Shown here: positions 16,785 through 26,740 of the stretch, piece after piece
How positions within the stretch are numbered: position 1 is the stretch's first letter
Layout of the letters: each line of letters opens with the position of its first letter
NCBI GenBank assembly: GCA_046351595.1
Contig: JAXLYE010000018.1
Location: forward strand, 1-44,913
Direction: 5' to 3'
Source: JAXLYE01 sp046351595
Lineage (GTDB): Bacteria > Myxococcota_A > Polyangia > Palsa-1104 > JAEUJZ01
Length of the DNA stretch: 44,913 bases
The notes under the pieces: generated by a model
Seen by the model: only the letters and a program-made list of their open reading frames with translations
The model's database searches: none
Told to the model about the DNA's origin: nothing
Translations under genes and position numbers: made by a program

Positions 16785-16806
16785 GGGGGAGCGGGAAGGC
16801 TCCCCC
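16785..16806 (+). terminator. Second 8-bp stem-loop
   Basis: GGGGGAGC and GCTCCCCC pair perfectly around a 6-nt loop; just upstream CTCAGCC and GGCTGAG can form an alternative stem. It is a possible back-up terminator. Confidence 0.35.
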
Positions 16807-17160
16807 TGAACGACACGCACTTTCTCGTGCTCCCTGCCAGTCTGTAGGGGCGCCTCAGCGCCTCATCTTTTCCCTCTAGGGCCGCGCGCTTCCCGTACGG
16901 ATGCACGCGCTCGGAGGCCAGACCCAAGGACGAGGGAGGACAAGCCGACCCCGCACGATCCTTCACTTTTTTTGCGGCGCCTGCATCCAAACCGGCGGCC
17001 CAGGCGAATGGCTGTTTTGGAAGTTGTGAAGGATGTCGGGGCGCCCCGCCGAGGAGCGGTGCGGGCGCAGCGTGATTCGTACGGAGCGCGGGGCTGACGA
17101 GCTGCAGCAGGCTCGTTTAGGACCTCGTGTATCCACAGCCCTAGCAGAGAGGTATGGACC

Positions 17161-18762
17161 ATGAAGAGCTACAAGCAGACCCTGCTCTCGACGACGATCG
17201 CCGGCTCGCTGTGCATGCTGACGGGCTGCGGAGGCGAGGCGTCCGACCCCACACCGCCGCCGACGCCGCCGGCCGCCGGGATGGCCCGCGTGCGCGTCGC
17301 CCACCTGTCGCCGGATGCGCCGGCCGTCGACGTATGCCTGTCGGTGCGCGGCTCGGGGACCTGGAGCGGTCCGGTGCTCGGCGGGCTCGGCGTCGCGGCC
17401 GGGCTGCCCTACGGCAGCGTGACCAAGTATCTCGATGTGAAGGCCGCGACCTATGACGTGCGCATCGTTGCGCCGGGCTCCAGCGACTGCAAGAAGTCGC
17501 TCGGCGGGCTGGCCGACATCACCAGCCTGCCGGCGATTCCCGAGGGCGCGTCCGTGACGCTGGCGGCGCAGGGTGAGCTCGCCCCGACCGGCCCGAACGC
17601 CTTTGGGATCAAGCCCTACATCGACGACACCACCGTGGCCAGCGGCAAGGCCAAGCTGCGCTTCGTCCACGCCTCGCCGGGCACGCCTGCCGTCGACGTC
17701 GGCCTCTTGGGCGGGGTCCTCTTCAGCTCGGTCTTCGGCAACGTCCCCTTCGGCAGCGGCAAGGCCGCCGGCACCAACACCAACGGCTACCTCGAGACCG
17801 CGCCGCTCACCGGTGTCGAGATCAGCGCCCGGGCCAGCGGGACCGACAAGGACGTGCTGGCCATCAAGTCGGCCTCGCTGCCCGCTGGGGCCGTCGCCAC
17901 CGCGTTCGCCATCGGCAAGATCGGCGCCGCCGCGACGCCGCTGAGGGTGCTGCTGTGCGTCGACAACGCGCAGCCGGCCGGCAACCTGTCGTCGTGCTCG
18001 CAGGTCGGCGCCGCCCCCGAGCGCGCCCGCGTCCGCATCGCCCACCTGTCGCCCGACGCGCCCGCCGTTGACGTGTGCATCCGACCGGCCGGCGCAAGCT
18101 ACCCGGCCGCGCCGCTCCTCAAGGGGCTCGGCGCAGCGGCGGGACTCTCCTACCCACAGATCACGACCTACGTGGACCTGCCGGCCGCAGCCTACGACGT
18201 GCGCATCGTTCTCGCCGGTGCCAAGGACTGCGCCACGGGAGCAGTACCCGACACCACCAATGTCACGGTGCCCACAGACATCACGGCGACGATCGCTGCC
18301 CTCGGCGTGCTCGATCGCAGCGGCGCGGCGGCGTCGAACCCGCCGTTCGGCCTGAAGGTTCTTCCGGACTCGACGACCGTGGCCGCGGGAAAGGGCAAGC
18401 TGCGGTTCGTGCACGCCTCTCCCGGGACGCCCGCCGTCGACGTCGGGCTGGGCAAGGGAGCCGGCTTCACCAAGCTCTATTCCAACGTCGCGTTCGGGAT
18501 GACTGGAAGCGGCGCAGACTTCGACGCAGCAGGCTACCTTGAGGGGGCTCCGTTCTCTGGCGCCACGGTGTCGGCGCGCCTGGCCGGACAGTCGGCCGAC
18601 GCGCTGTCGGTTTCGCCGGTGTCGCTGTCGGCCGGTGCCATCGCCACCGCGTTCGCGATCGGCGGCAAGAGCGGAGCCGCGACCAACCCGCTGAAGGTGC
18701 TTTTGTGCGGTGACAACGCCGCGCCCGCCGGCTTGCTCACTGCGTGCGTCCAGGCTCCCTAG
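17161..18762 (+). CDS. DUF4397 surface lipoprotein with internal duplication
   Basis: 533 residues. A basic, hydrophobic signal ends in LTGC (lipobox), followed by a Pro-rich spacer. The mature protein is two ~245-residue repeats, each made of two DUF4397-like halves. VRVAHLSPDAPAVDVCL near residue 42 recurs as VRIAHLSPDAPAVDVCI near residue 290, and LRFVHASPGTPAVDVGL occurs in both second halves. The repeats also share YDVRIV strands and a GAxATAFAIG ending. Cysteines are paired within repeats and may form disulfides. It is probably an outer-membrane or secreted structural or adhesive protein. GAGAGG precedes the ATG and a strong terminator follows. Confidence 0.9.
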   Translation: MKSYKQTLLSTTIAGSLCMLTGCGGEASDPTPPPTPPAAGMARVRVAHLSPDAPAVDVCLSVRGSGTWSGPVLGGLGVAAGLPYGSVTKYLDVKAATYDVRIVAPGSSDCKKSLGGLADITSLPAIPEGASVTLAAQGELAPTGPNAFGIKPYIDDTTVASGKAKLRFVHASPGTPAVDVGLLGGVLFSSVFGNVPFGSGKAAGTNTNGYLETAPLTGVEISARASGTDKDVLAIKSASLPAGAVATAFAIGKIGAAATPLRVLLCVDNAQPAGNLSSCSQVGAAPERARVRIAHLSPDAPAVDVCIRPAGASYPAAPLLKGLGAAAGLSYPQITTYVDLPAAAYDVRIVLAGAKDCATGAVPDTTNVTVPTDITATIAALGVLDRSGAAASNPPFGLKVLPDSTTVAAGKGKLRFVHASPGTPAVDVGLGKGAGFTKLYSNVAFGMTGSGADFDAAGYLEGAPFSGATVSARLAGQSADALSVSPVSLSAGAIATAFAIGGKSGAATNPLKVLLCGDNAAPAGLLTACVQAP

Positions 18763-18771
18763 CCAGTCAGA

Positions 18772-18805
18772 CCCGCCGGCCGCCCGTGCGGTGACGGCCG
18801 GCGGG
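18772..18805 (+). terminator. Terminator after the DUF4397 gene
   Basis: CCCGCCGGCCG and CGGCCGGCGGG make a perfect 11-bp stem with a 12-nt loop, 9 bp past the stop codon, followed by ATTCCC. It separates this gene from the ECF sigma operon. Confidence 0.7.
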
Positions 18806-18899
18806 ATTCCCAACCTTCTACAAACCTCTCTCTGCTGCGCTCCTGATTTTCAGGCTGGACGGACATCCTGTAGCTGACTACGTTGCGCTCCCAAGGCAC

Positions 18900-19472
18900 A
18901 TGGGCCAGACAAATCCACAGGCTCTGTCCGGTGATATCCTCCGACGGGCCGCAGCCGGAGATCAGGGCGCAATCGGTGAGTGTCTGGCCCGCTACGGAGG
19001 GCTGTTGTGGGGGCTCGCGCGCCGCTTCACGTCCTCGGCGGCCGACGCGGAAGACGCGGTGCAGGAGATCTTCGTCGACGTCTGGAAGAGCGCCGACCGC
19101 TTCGATTCTACGATCACCTCCGAGGCCACGTTCATCTCGATGATCGCGCGCCGCCGGCTGATCGATCGTCGCCGCCGCGAGGGACGCAGGCCGAGCACCG
19201 AGCCCCTGCCCGAGCTGCCGGTGCACGCCGCGCCCGAGCCGAGTGGCGAGGTCTTCGCCGAGGCGGCCCTGGCCCGTAAGGCGCTCGACAAGCTGCGCGA
19301 CGAGCCGCGGCAGGTCCTGCTCCTGGCCATCGGTCATGGCCTGACCTATGAAGAGATCGCCGAGCGAACCGGCCTGCCGCTGGGGACCGTGAAGGCGCAC
19401 GCGCGCCGGGGCCTCCTGCGCGTCCGGGAAGCGCTGCTCGGCAAGGAGAGTCCTGGCGAGGTGCAATCATGA
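18900..19472 (+). CDS. ECF-family RNA polymerase sigma factor
   Basis: 190 residues. Region 2 contains DAEDAVQEIFVDVWKSADRF, the core-binding and -10 recognition helix. A linker rich in Pro/Glu follows, then region 4 with LTYEEIAERTGLPLGTVKAH, the -35 reading helix-turn-helix. This is the typical two-domain ECF layout without sigma 1 or 3. The last codons overlap the anti-sigma gene (ATGA at 19469), so the pair is co-translated and the sigma factor is probably held inactive by its neighbour. The regulon is not evident, although the DUF4397 gene lies directly upstream. Confidence 0.92.
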   Translation: MGQTNPQALSGDILRRAAAGDQGAIGECLARYGGLLWGLARRFTSSAADAEDAVQEIFVDVWKSADRFDSTITSEATFISMIARRRLIDRRRREGRRPSTEPLPELPVHAAPEPSGEVFAEAALARKALDKLRDEPRQVLLLAIGHGLTYEEIAERTGLPLGTVKAHARRGLLRVREALLGKESPGEVQS

Positions 19473-20296
19473 GCGGCGAAGCCAGCCGCGACGAGCGGCA
19501 ACTACAACTCCTGGCGGACGAGGCGCTGTTCGGCCTCAGCGAGGCCGAGCTGCGCGAGCTGGAAGGTGACCTTGAGGTCGCTCCCGACGACAGCTTCGCT
19601 CTTGCAGCGGCGGCGATTGCGCTCGCAGTGGTCCCGCGGGCGCCGCTGCCTGAGCACTTGGCCGCTCGGATCCTGGCCGCGGCTCCCCAGCCTGAAGCGG
19701 TGCACCTTCATCCGCCTTCCGAGATCGAGCAGGCGCGGCTCCGCGCAGCTCCGCGCAGCGCCCCCCGCCCGACCGCTCCCCGCAGCGTTCTGCCGTGGCT
19801 TGCGGCCGCGGCGAGTCTGGCCGTTGCCGTCGGGAGCCTGGTGCTGCGGCCGCCGCCGCGCGTCGTGACCAGGGTCGCGCCCCTCCCGCCGCTCCCGACG
19901 GCGGCTGAGGCTCGGCAGGCGCTGCTCCGCGAGGCCCGCGATCTAGTGAAGATCGACTTCGCGCCGACCCAGGATCCCGCGGCGCGCAGCGCAATCGGAG
20001 ACGTGGTGTGGAGCCCCGCGCAGCAGCGCGGCTTCATGCGGTTCCGCGGGCTCCAGCCGAACCTGCGCACCGAGTTCCAGTACCAGCTCTGGATCTTCGA
20101 TGCCGCACGCGACGAGCGCTACCCGGTCGATGGCGGCGTGTTTGATATCGGCGCGGGCGAGGTGATCGTGCCGATCCATGCCGCGCTGCCGGTCACGACG
20201 CCGAAGCTGTTCGCCGTGACGATCGAGAAGCCCGGCGGGGTCGTTGTGTCGTCTCGCCAGCGCATCGTCGTGACCGCGGCGCCCAAGCAGGGCTGA
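19469..20296 (+). CDS. RskA-like anti-sigma factor
   Basis: 275 residues. The N-terminal ~90 residues are helical and acidic (LLADEALFGLSEAELRELEG), fitting the cytoplasmic sigma-binding domain. A single membrane helix follows (VLPWLAAAASLAVAVGSLVL, about 105-125). The extracytoplasmic part contains the RskA C-terminal signature: GDVVWSPAQQRGFMRFRGL, YQLWIFDAARDERYPVDGGVF, LFAVTIEKPGGV. The classical HxxxCxxC zinc motif is absent, as in RskA-type proteins. Release of the sigma factor would be by regulated proteolysis, from knowledge of the family. Confidence 0.88.
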   Translation: MSGEASRDERQLQLLADEALFGLSEAELRELEGDLEVAPDDSFALAAAAIALAVVPRAPLPEHLAARILAAAPQPEAVHLHPPSEIEQARLRAAPRSAPRPTAPRSVLPWLAAAASLAVAVGSLVLRPPPRVVTRVAPLPPLPTAAEARQALLREARDLVKIDFAPTQDPAARSAIGDVVWSPAQQRGFMRFRGLQPNLRTEFQYQLWIFDAARDERYPVDGGVFDIGAGEVIVPIHAALPVTTPKLFAVTIEKPGGVVVSSRQRIVVTAAPKQG

Positions 20297-20319
20297 GCGG
20301 CTCGGGCGAGCCGCGCCCT

Positions 20320-20460
20320 GCTGGCTGGGATCTCGATCCGGCGGGCCGGCAGGGGCTCGCGGATCCAAGGATCGTTCAGCAGCGCGGCCAGCGCATGCGC
20401 GTTGACCTCGCCGCTCTGCCCGCCGCAGGCGCCGCAGCAGAGATCCTCGGCCCCTGCGCA
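20320..20460 (-). pseudogene. Remnant of a DabA (UPF0753) inorganic-carbon uptake protein
   Basis: Minus-strand translation gives EDLCCGACGGQSGEVNAHAL followed by AALLNDPWIREPLPARRIEI and PAS. This matches the conserved zinc-site segment of the DabA/UPF0753 family (CGACGG-x-x-G-x-NAR, AAxLND, then R-x-x-L-x-x-x-x-I-x-IP). Only ~45 of the ~800-1000 residues survive. Neither the upstream histidine/NNP region nor the C-terminal part is recognisable in any frame, and no dabB partner is nearby. I read it as a decayed fragment lying between the anti-sigma and tetR genes. Confidence 0.55.
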
Positions 20461-20523
20461 TGGTCGTCGAGCGGCCGGCGGGCCACGGCGCCCTGGCTGC
20501 GATCGCGCGCCGGTACGATCGGC

Positions 20524-20551
20524 TTGCGCCTCAACCCGCCACATGTACACT
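20524..20551 (+). promoter_or_regulatory. Candidate sigma-70 promoter of the TetR gene, probably leaderless
   Basis: TTGCGC (20524-20529), a 16-bp spacer and TACACT (20546-20551) form a reasonable promoter. Transcription would begin about 7 nt downstream, at or next to the GTG at 20558. The mRNA would therefore be leaderless or nearly so, in line with no ribosome site before this GTG. Confidence 0.5.
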
Positions 20552-20553
20552 AA

Positions 20554-20569
20554 TTGAGTGGTCACTCAA
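20554..20569. promoter_or_regulatory. TetR operator O1
   Basis: TTGAGTGGTCACTCAA is a perfect 7-bp inverted repeat with a 2-bp centre. It overlaps the predicted transcription start and the GTG start codon. A near-identical copy lies at 21242. Arms of this size suit a TetR dimer and imply autorepression. Confidence 0.8.
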
Positions 20570-21319
20570 AAATCACCCAGCGTAAGGGCCAGCCGCCGGG
20601 CTCGGAATGCAACCGTGACCGGGGGGCGGGCTGCCAAAGCGGCCATCCGGCGCGAGCAGGTGCTGGCTGCCGCGCTCGAGCTGTTCTGCGAGCATGGGTA
20701 CGCAGGCACCAGCACCAAGCGCATCGCCGAGAAGGCCGGGGTCACCGAGGGGCTCGTCTTCCACTACTTCGGCACCAAGGACGCGCTGCTCATCGAGGTC
20801 TCCTCGCGCCAGCACACGTTCGCCGGGCGAATCCTCACGCTCGTGCGGCAGGCGGGCGGCGGCACCGCCCGCGCGCTGCTGCACGCGATGGCGGCGGGTT
20901 TCTCGGACATCTCCGCCGACGAGGCGTCGCTCGTCGGCTTCCTGCTCGCCGAGGCGCACGTCAACCCCTCGCTGCGCGCCCAGATCGCCTCCGCCACCGC
21001 AGTGATCGTCGAGGGCATCGCGAAGCAGCTCGCCTCGCGCGTCACGGCGGGCGAACTGCGGGCCGATGCCCCTCCGGCCTTCGCGATCCAGGGGTTCTTG
21101 GGCGGCTTCCTGTTCTTCTTCACCCAGCACCGCCACCTCGGCGAGGCGGCGTGGCGTCGCGAGGCGGCCCTATTCGCCGAGGCGTGGGCCGAGCAGTGCT
21201 GGCGCGGCCTCGCCACCCCGGCCGCGCTTGCCGCGGAAAAATTGAGCGATCACTCAACAAGTTCAACGCCGTCTCAAACGCAGACCCAACCTCAAACCAA
21301 GGCGAGGAAGACAGGATGA
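20558..21319 (+). CDS. TetR-family transcriptional repressor
   Basis: 253 residues from GTG 20558. The N-terminal DNA-binding domain is typical: ALELFCEHGYAGTSTKRIAE then KAGVTEGLVFHYFGTKDALL, the latter with the Y-F-x-x-K-x-x-L TetR signature. The C-terminal ligand domain is helical and hydrophobic (AIQGFLGGFLFFF), suggesting a lipophilic ligand. The last ~25 residues are a Ser/Thr/Gln-rich tail encoded across the second operator and look like an extension of the original gene. Stop and next start overlap (ATGA at 21316). Two matching palindromes indicate control of itself and the COQ4-like gene. Confidence 0.9.
   Translation: MVTQKSPSVRASRRARNATVTGGRAAKAAIRREQVLAAALELFCEHGYAGTSTKRIAEKAGVTEGLVFHYFGTKDALLIEVSSRQHTFAGRILTLVRQAGGGTARALLHAMAAGFSDISADEASLVGFLLAEAHVNPSLRAQIASATAVIVEGIAKQLASRVTAGELRADAPPAFAIQGFLGGFLFFFTQHRHLGEAAWRREAALFAEAWAEQCWRGLATPAALAAEKLSDHSTSSTPSQTQTQPQTKARKTG
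21242..21257. promoter_or_regulatory. TetR operator O2
   Basis: TTGAGCGATCACTCAA matches O1 at 14 of 16 positions and has one mismatched arm position. It lies inside the 3' end of tetR, 59 bp before the COQ4-like start, where it could control an internal promoter or support looping with O1. Confidence 0.75.
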
Positions 21320-22335
21320 CTTCCCTGGCACGAGAGTTCGCCCTCACTCCTTCCCAGGCCCGAGCGGCCTTCGGCGCGGTGCGCACCGTGGCCGAGGCGG
21401 GCGGCGGGCCTGGCCCGCGCGCCGTCCAGCTGCTCGAGGTCGCCGTCGCTGCCCTCGAGCTCGGCGGCGACTGGCGCGCCATCCCGGCGGCGAGCCCCGC
21501 GGAGGTCGGAGCGGCGTTCCCCTCCGCGGCAGCCCGGCGCGTCCTGGCCGATGCGCTGCTCATTCCCGCCTGCATCGAGGGCGAGGTGACCGCCGCAGGC
21601 CAGGCGTCGGTGGAGTCGTTCGCCGCGGCGCTCCGCGCGCAATCACCCTTCGTCCGCCTGCTCGGGGCCATGCGTCGCCGCCACGCGTTCCCGATCAAGC
21701 AGGCGATCTACCGCCGCAGCCCCGATGCGCGCCGCATGCTCGCGCGCACTTGGGCCGAGGAGGGAATCCGAGGCATGTGGTGGGCGCTCCAGTTCATCAT
21801 GGGCATCCACGTCCACGTCAATCCGTCGCTGGCCGCCCGCTACCACGCGCTGGGCAAGCTGCCCCAGGGCACGCTGGGCCGCCGGTTTCACGACGACTTC
21901 GTTGCGCGCGGACTCCCGTTCCCCGGCGAGCGGGGCGCCCTGCCCGAGCGCATGATCCACCACGACCTCATGCACGTCATCAACAGCTACGGCACCGACC
22001 CTGCGGGTGAGTGCGAGCTGGCGGGCTTCTACGCGGCGTTCACCTCCGGCGAGCCGTTTACGTTCATCGTCATCGTGCTCACCACGTTCCACCTCGGCCT
22101 GCCCGTGAGCCCCGCCTTCGTGCGCCCGGCCCGCGGCGCGCTTGATCCGGCGCGGGTCATGGCCGCGTTCCTGCGCGGCCGCCGGCTCCGCGTCGACGTG
22201 ATGGGCCCGTGGGATCACTGGTCGCTCATGCCGCTGACGACCGAGGAGACGCGCGCGCGGCTGGGGATCGGCGAGCCGGTGACGAGCGCCCCCGCGATGG
22301 TTACGGCTTCCGTGGATTCTGCCAGCGCGAGATAG
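21316..22335 (+). CDS. COQ4-like metal-binding protein
   Basis: 339 residues. The key segment is HHDLMHVINSYGTDPAGECE near residues 213-232: an HDxxH motif followed 11 residues later by Glu. This is the metal-binding signature of the COQ4 family, which acts in ubiquinone biosynthesis. Flanking helices (RGMWWALQFIMGIHVHVNPS; FTFIVIVLTTFHLGLPVSPA) are hydrophobic and may sit against the membrane or bind a lipid or quinone. It is longer than minimal COQ4 (~220-270). GAGGAAG precedes ATG 21316, which overlaps the tetR stop. Repression by TetR with a lipophilic ligand is a reasonable inference; the actual reaction is unknown. Confidence 0.75.
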   Translation: MTSLAREFALTPSQARAAFGAVRTVAEAGGGPGPRAVQLLEVAVAALELGGDWRAIPAASPAEVGAAFPSAAARRVLADALLIPACIEGEVTAAGQASVESFAAALRAQSPFVRLLGAMRRRHAFPIKQAIYRRSPDARRMLARTWAEEGIRGMWWALQFIMGIHVHVNPSLAARYHALGKLPQGTLGRRFHDDFVARGLPFPGERGALPERMIHHDLMHVINSYGTDPAGECELAGFYAAFTSGEPFTFIVIVLTTFHLGLPVSPAFVRPARGALDPARVMAAFLRGRRLRVDVMGPWDHWSLMPLTTEETRARLGIGEPVTSAPAMVTASVDSASAR

Positions 22336-22897
22336 ACGGGACGCCGGCCTTCCGCAACGTGCTGGCCGCGGATCCGTCGTACGGGAGACCAACTTCACCT
22401 GCGGACTCGGCAACGGCAGCGTGCTCGGCGGGCAGCTGCAAATCGACGTGGCCTTTAGCCCGTGGCGCACGCGGCACGCGCTGGGCATGCTGGAGCTCGG
22501 GCTGCGCCTGGGCTACTACAACGAGCCGATCGCGCTGCAGCCCAGGGAGGCAGGCTGCAGCAACAGCAGCACCCACCGCATCCCGTTCGCCCTCACCGCC
22601 GGCAACGGGTTCCGCTGGGGCCGCGCCGACCGCTTCTCATTCGGCCTGCATGTCTACGCCGGGGGCGTGCGCTGGCTGTCTCACTACTACGTGCGCTACC
22701 CGAGCCGCGGCATCGAGGGACCGGGCGAGGTAGAGCGCACGGTGTTCGATTTGGGAGCGTTCCTGCGCTTCACCTGCCGCCCCCACCCCGTGGTCGGCCT
22801 GGCGGCACAGCTCGGTGGCCCGTTCTACGGGATCAGCCCCGAGACCGTGGTCGGCCTGTTCACGCTCGGGATCGGGCTGACGGTGCGCCTGCGCTAG
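22290..22897 (+). pseudogene. 5'-truncated, frameshifted outer-membrane-barrel-like protein
   Basis: From GTG 22421 a frame encodes alternating amphipathic strands (LGMLELGLRLGYYNEPIALQ, FSFGLHVYAGGVRWLSHYYV, VGLFTLGIGLTVRLR), typical of the C-terminal half of an outer-membrane beta barrel. Just upstream, in the neighbouring frame, DGYGFRGFCQREIDGTPAFR and NVLAADPSYG continue naturally into ETNFTCGLGNG after a one-base shift near 22385. No signal peptide or start lies further upstream because the COQ4-like gene occupies that DNA. I infer a decayed gene; the 158-residue frame from 22421 might still be annotated as a hypothetical protein. Confidence 0.5.
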
Positions 22898-23070
22898 CGC
22901 CCCCGGCCGGGAGCTACCGCTCGGCGCGCAGTAGCTCCTGCCAGGGCAGGAGGAGCGGATAGACCAGCACGATTCCAAGGAAACACAGGGCGATTCCCGA
23001 AGGAATCTGTAGAAGAGGAGGCAAGACCAGCAGGCTCCTCAAGATCGGGCGCCGCTGCGCTCCCTCCCCT

Positions 23071-24744
<1,674 letters not shown>

Positions 24745-25390
24745 TTACACTGCGGGCCGCGACAGGGGCGAGCGTACACAGCGATCGCAGGCTTCCACAC
24801 AGTGTACTTCAGGAGCCGCTGGGCGCAGCGGCCGACCGCCCAGCAGGGACGAAAACGCCGACATGCGGCCCGCGCGCGCTCAGCCGACGTGGGGGTCGCA
24901 TGCGACTCCGGACGCCCCGTATCTGCGAAGTCTCCGGTGGGATGGAAGCCGGCGGGATCGGCACGACCGCCAAGCAGTGATCCGGATCACAGCGCACGCG
25001 GCCTCACCGCCCCCGCGGCTCCGATCTTCGGCATCGGGTTGCGGAGCCAGCGCGGCGCGGCGGCTGTAGGTAGCAGCTGCAGGAAAGCAGCTCCCTCGTC
25101 CGAGCTCAGAGGAATCCTACTGGCGCCGGTCGCCCACTTCATTCCTTGCGGGCCGCCACAGCGGGCCGACCGCCAGCAGGAGGACGAGGACGTTGAATCT
25201 TCGTACTGGGTGGTCAATGCACAGGACGGCACCGCGATTGTCGCTTCGGGCGACTAACCAGGATGTGCTGACCAGGCGCAACGGAGTGTGGAAGCTGCAG
25301 CGCCGGCACCAGAGCATCGATCCGTCCTTCAAGCAGTAATCAGAACGCGGAGCGTGCGCGATCGGCTCCGCTCGGCCAGGTCGTTCGCAC
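24745..25390. other. Gene-free stretch between the kinase and the two-component pair
   Basis: 646 bp with no convincing gene. Open frames here are short and compositionally unremarkable, with no start signal or recognisable motif. The left part should hold the promoter of the minus-strand kinase. No strong terminator was seen after the histidine-kinase stop at 25391. Confidence 0.45.
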
Positions 25391-26740
25391 CTACCCCGTC
25401 TTGTGCGGCAGGATCAGCACGGCGAGGGTGCCGCGCCCGGCGGTGCTGTCGAGCGTCAGGCTGCCGCCGTGGGCCTCGATGATGCGGCGGGCCAGCGCCA
25501 GCCCGAGCCCGACGCCGCCGGTATCGCGTGCGCGGCTGCGATCGGTGCGGAAGAACGGGGTCGCCAGGCGCGGCAGATCAGCGGCATCGATGCCGATCCC
25601 GTGGTCGCGGATCTGGATGTGCAGCCCATCGGGCCGGCCTTCGACACGCAGCTCGACCTGAGCCTCCGAGTACTTGACCGCGTTGTCGAGGAGGTTGTTG
25701 ATCGCACGGTGCAAGAGGGACGGATCGCCCCGCAGCGCGGGCAGCTCGCTCGCGATCTCGACGCGCAGGGCCCGGACGGGATGGGTGGCCTCGAAGCGCT
25801 CGCGCGCAGCATCGAACAGCTCGTGTGGCTCGATCGGCCGGGGGCGGAGCGGAGGCATCCCGGCTGCGCACAGGCGCGCGAGCTGATCGGTCCGCGCCGA
25901 GAGGAGCAGATCCGCCAGCAGCTGCTCCAGCTCGTCGACGTCACGCGTGATCTCGGTCAGGCATCGCCGCGCTCGCGCGAGATCTCCCTCTGTCGCCAGA
26001 TCGAGCGCGACGCGGACCCGGGCCAGCGGCGTGCGCAGCTCGTGGCTGATGTTCGCCAGCAGGTCCTGCTCGTCACGGCGCAGCTTCTCGATTCGCTCGG
26101 CCATCTCGTCAAAGGCCCGCGCCAAGTCGCCGACCTCGTCGCGGCGACCGCTGCGCAGGCGCACCCATAGATCCCCACCGCCCAGCGATCGCGCGGCCTG
26201 GGCCAGCGCTTCGATCGGACGCGCCAGCGAGCGGGCCATCGGGATCGCCGTGAGCGCGATCGCGACGAGCGCGGTCCCGATCAGCAGCAGCCCGGTGGCG
26301 GCGCTCGGTCGACGAGGTGCCGGCAGGCGCAGGGCTGCGTGCAGCACCGGCGCCTCGGACCCAAGGACCGGACACGCCGCGAAGAACAAGAGCTCCGGCG
26401 GTCGGGATGCGACGAGGCCACGCATGACCTGCGCCCGCTCCGCAGGCAGCAGCGGCGGCGGCGGCGGCTCGCTGTTGCTGATCACGAGCGAGCCATCGGG
26501 CCTATACAGCGCGAGCTCGCCGCGGCCTTCCTGCGCGAGCCGCAGGGCTGCCGCCTCACGCGCTGCGGGCTCCTTGAGCTCGGCGCAGACACCGGCGAGG
26601 ATCCAGCCGGCGAAGGACTGCACCTGATCACGCAGCGGCGGCTCGATGAGCACCCGACCCAGCAGGCCCACGGTCAGCGCGGTCAGCACGAGTACGCCGA
26701 GTCCGAACAGGTACACGCGCGTCAGCAGGCGGCGGCTCAT
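25391..26740 (-). CDS. Sensor histidine kinase
   Basis: 449 residues. TM1 (VYLFGLGVLVLTALTVGLLG) and TM2 (ATGLLLIGTALVAIALTAIP) flank a ~115-residue periplasmic sensor. A HAMP linker (ARPIEALAQAARSLGGGDLW) leads to the H-box NISHELRTPLARVRV with the phospho-accepting His near residue 235. The HATPase domain has N-box INNLLDNAVKYSE, G1 RDHGIGID and G2 GGVGLGLALA. All catalytic boxes are intact. It overlaps the response-regulator gene by 4 bp, downstream of it. The signal is unknown; the divergent surface-oxidation gene run at 27600 is the obvious candidate target. Confidence 0.95.
   Translation of the reverse strand: MSRRLLTRVYLFGLGVLVLTALTVGLLGRVLIEPPLRDQVQSFAGWILAGVCAELKEPAAREAAALRLAQEGRGELALYRPDGSLVISNSEPPPPPLLPAERAQVMRGLVASRPPELLFFAACPVLGSEAPVLHAALRLPAPRRPSAATGLLLIGTALVAIALTAIPMARSLARPIEALAQAARSLGGGDLWVRLRSGRRDEVGDLARAFDEMAERIEKLRRDEQDLLANISHELRTPLARVRVALDLATEGDLARARRCLTEITRDVDELEQLLADLLLSARTDQLARLCAAGMPPLRPRPIEPHELFDAARERFEATHPVRALRVEIASELPALRGDPSLLHRAINNLLDNAVKYSEAQVELRVEGRPDGLHIQIRDHGIGIDAADLPRLATPFFRTDRSRARDTGGVGLGLALARRIIEAHGGSLTLDSTAGRGTLAVLILPHKTG

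Larger units (their letters stand above)
16652..17160. other. Gene-free stretch between methyltransferase and DUF4397 gene
   Basis: No credible gene on either strand. It contains two or three hairpins near 16659-16806 (the strongest annotated) and, at its right end, a GAGAGG ribosome site for the lipoprotein at 17161. Nothing else was recognised. Confidence 0.5.

Noticed and set aside
16963..18813. A 616-codon minus-strand open frame over the DUF4397 gene
   Set aside because: Arises from strong GC skew at codon position 3; the plus-strand product has a lipobox and duplicated domains.
25117..25332. Small Cys-containing minus-strand frame in the gap before the histidine kinase
   Set aside because: No start signal or recognisable pattern; looks like chance open frame in noncoding DNA.
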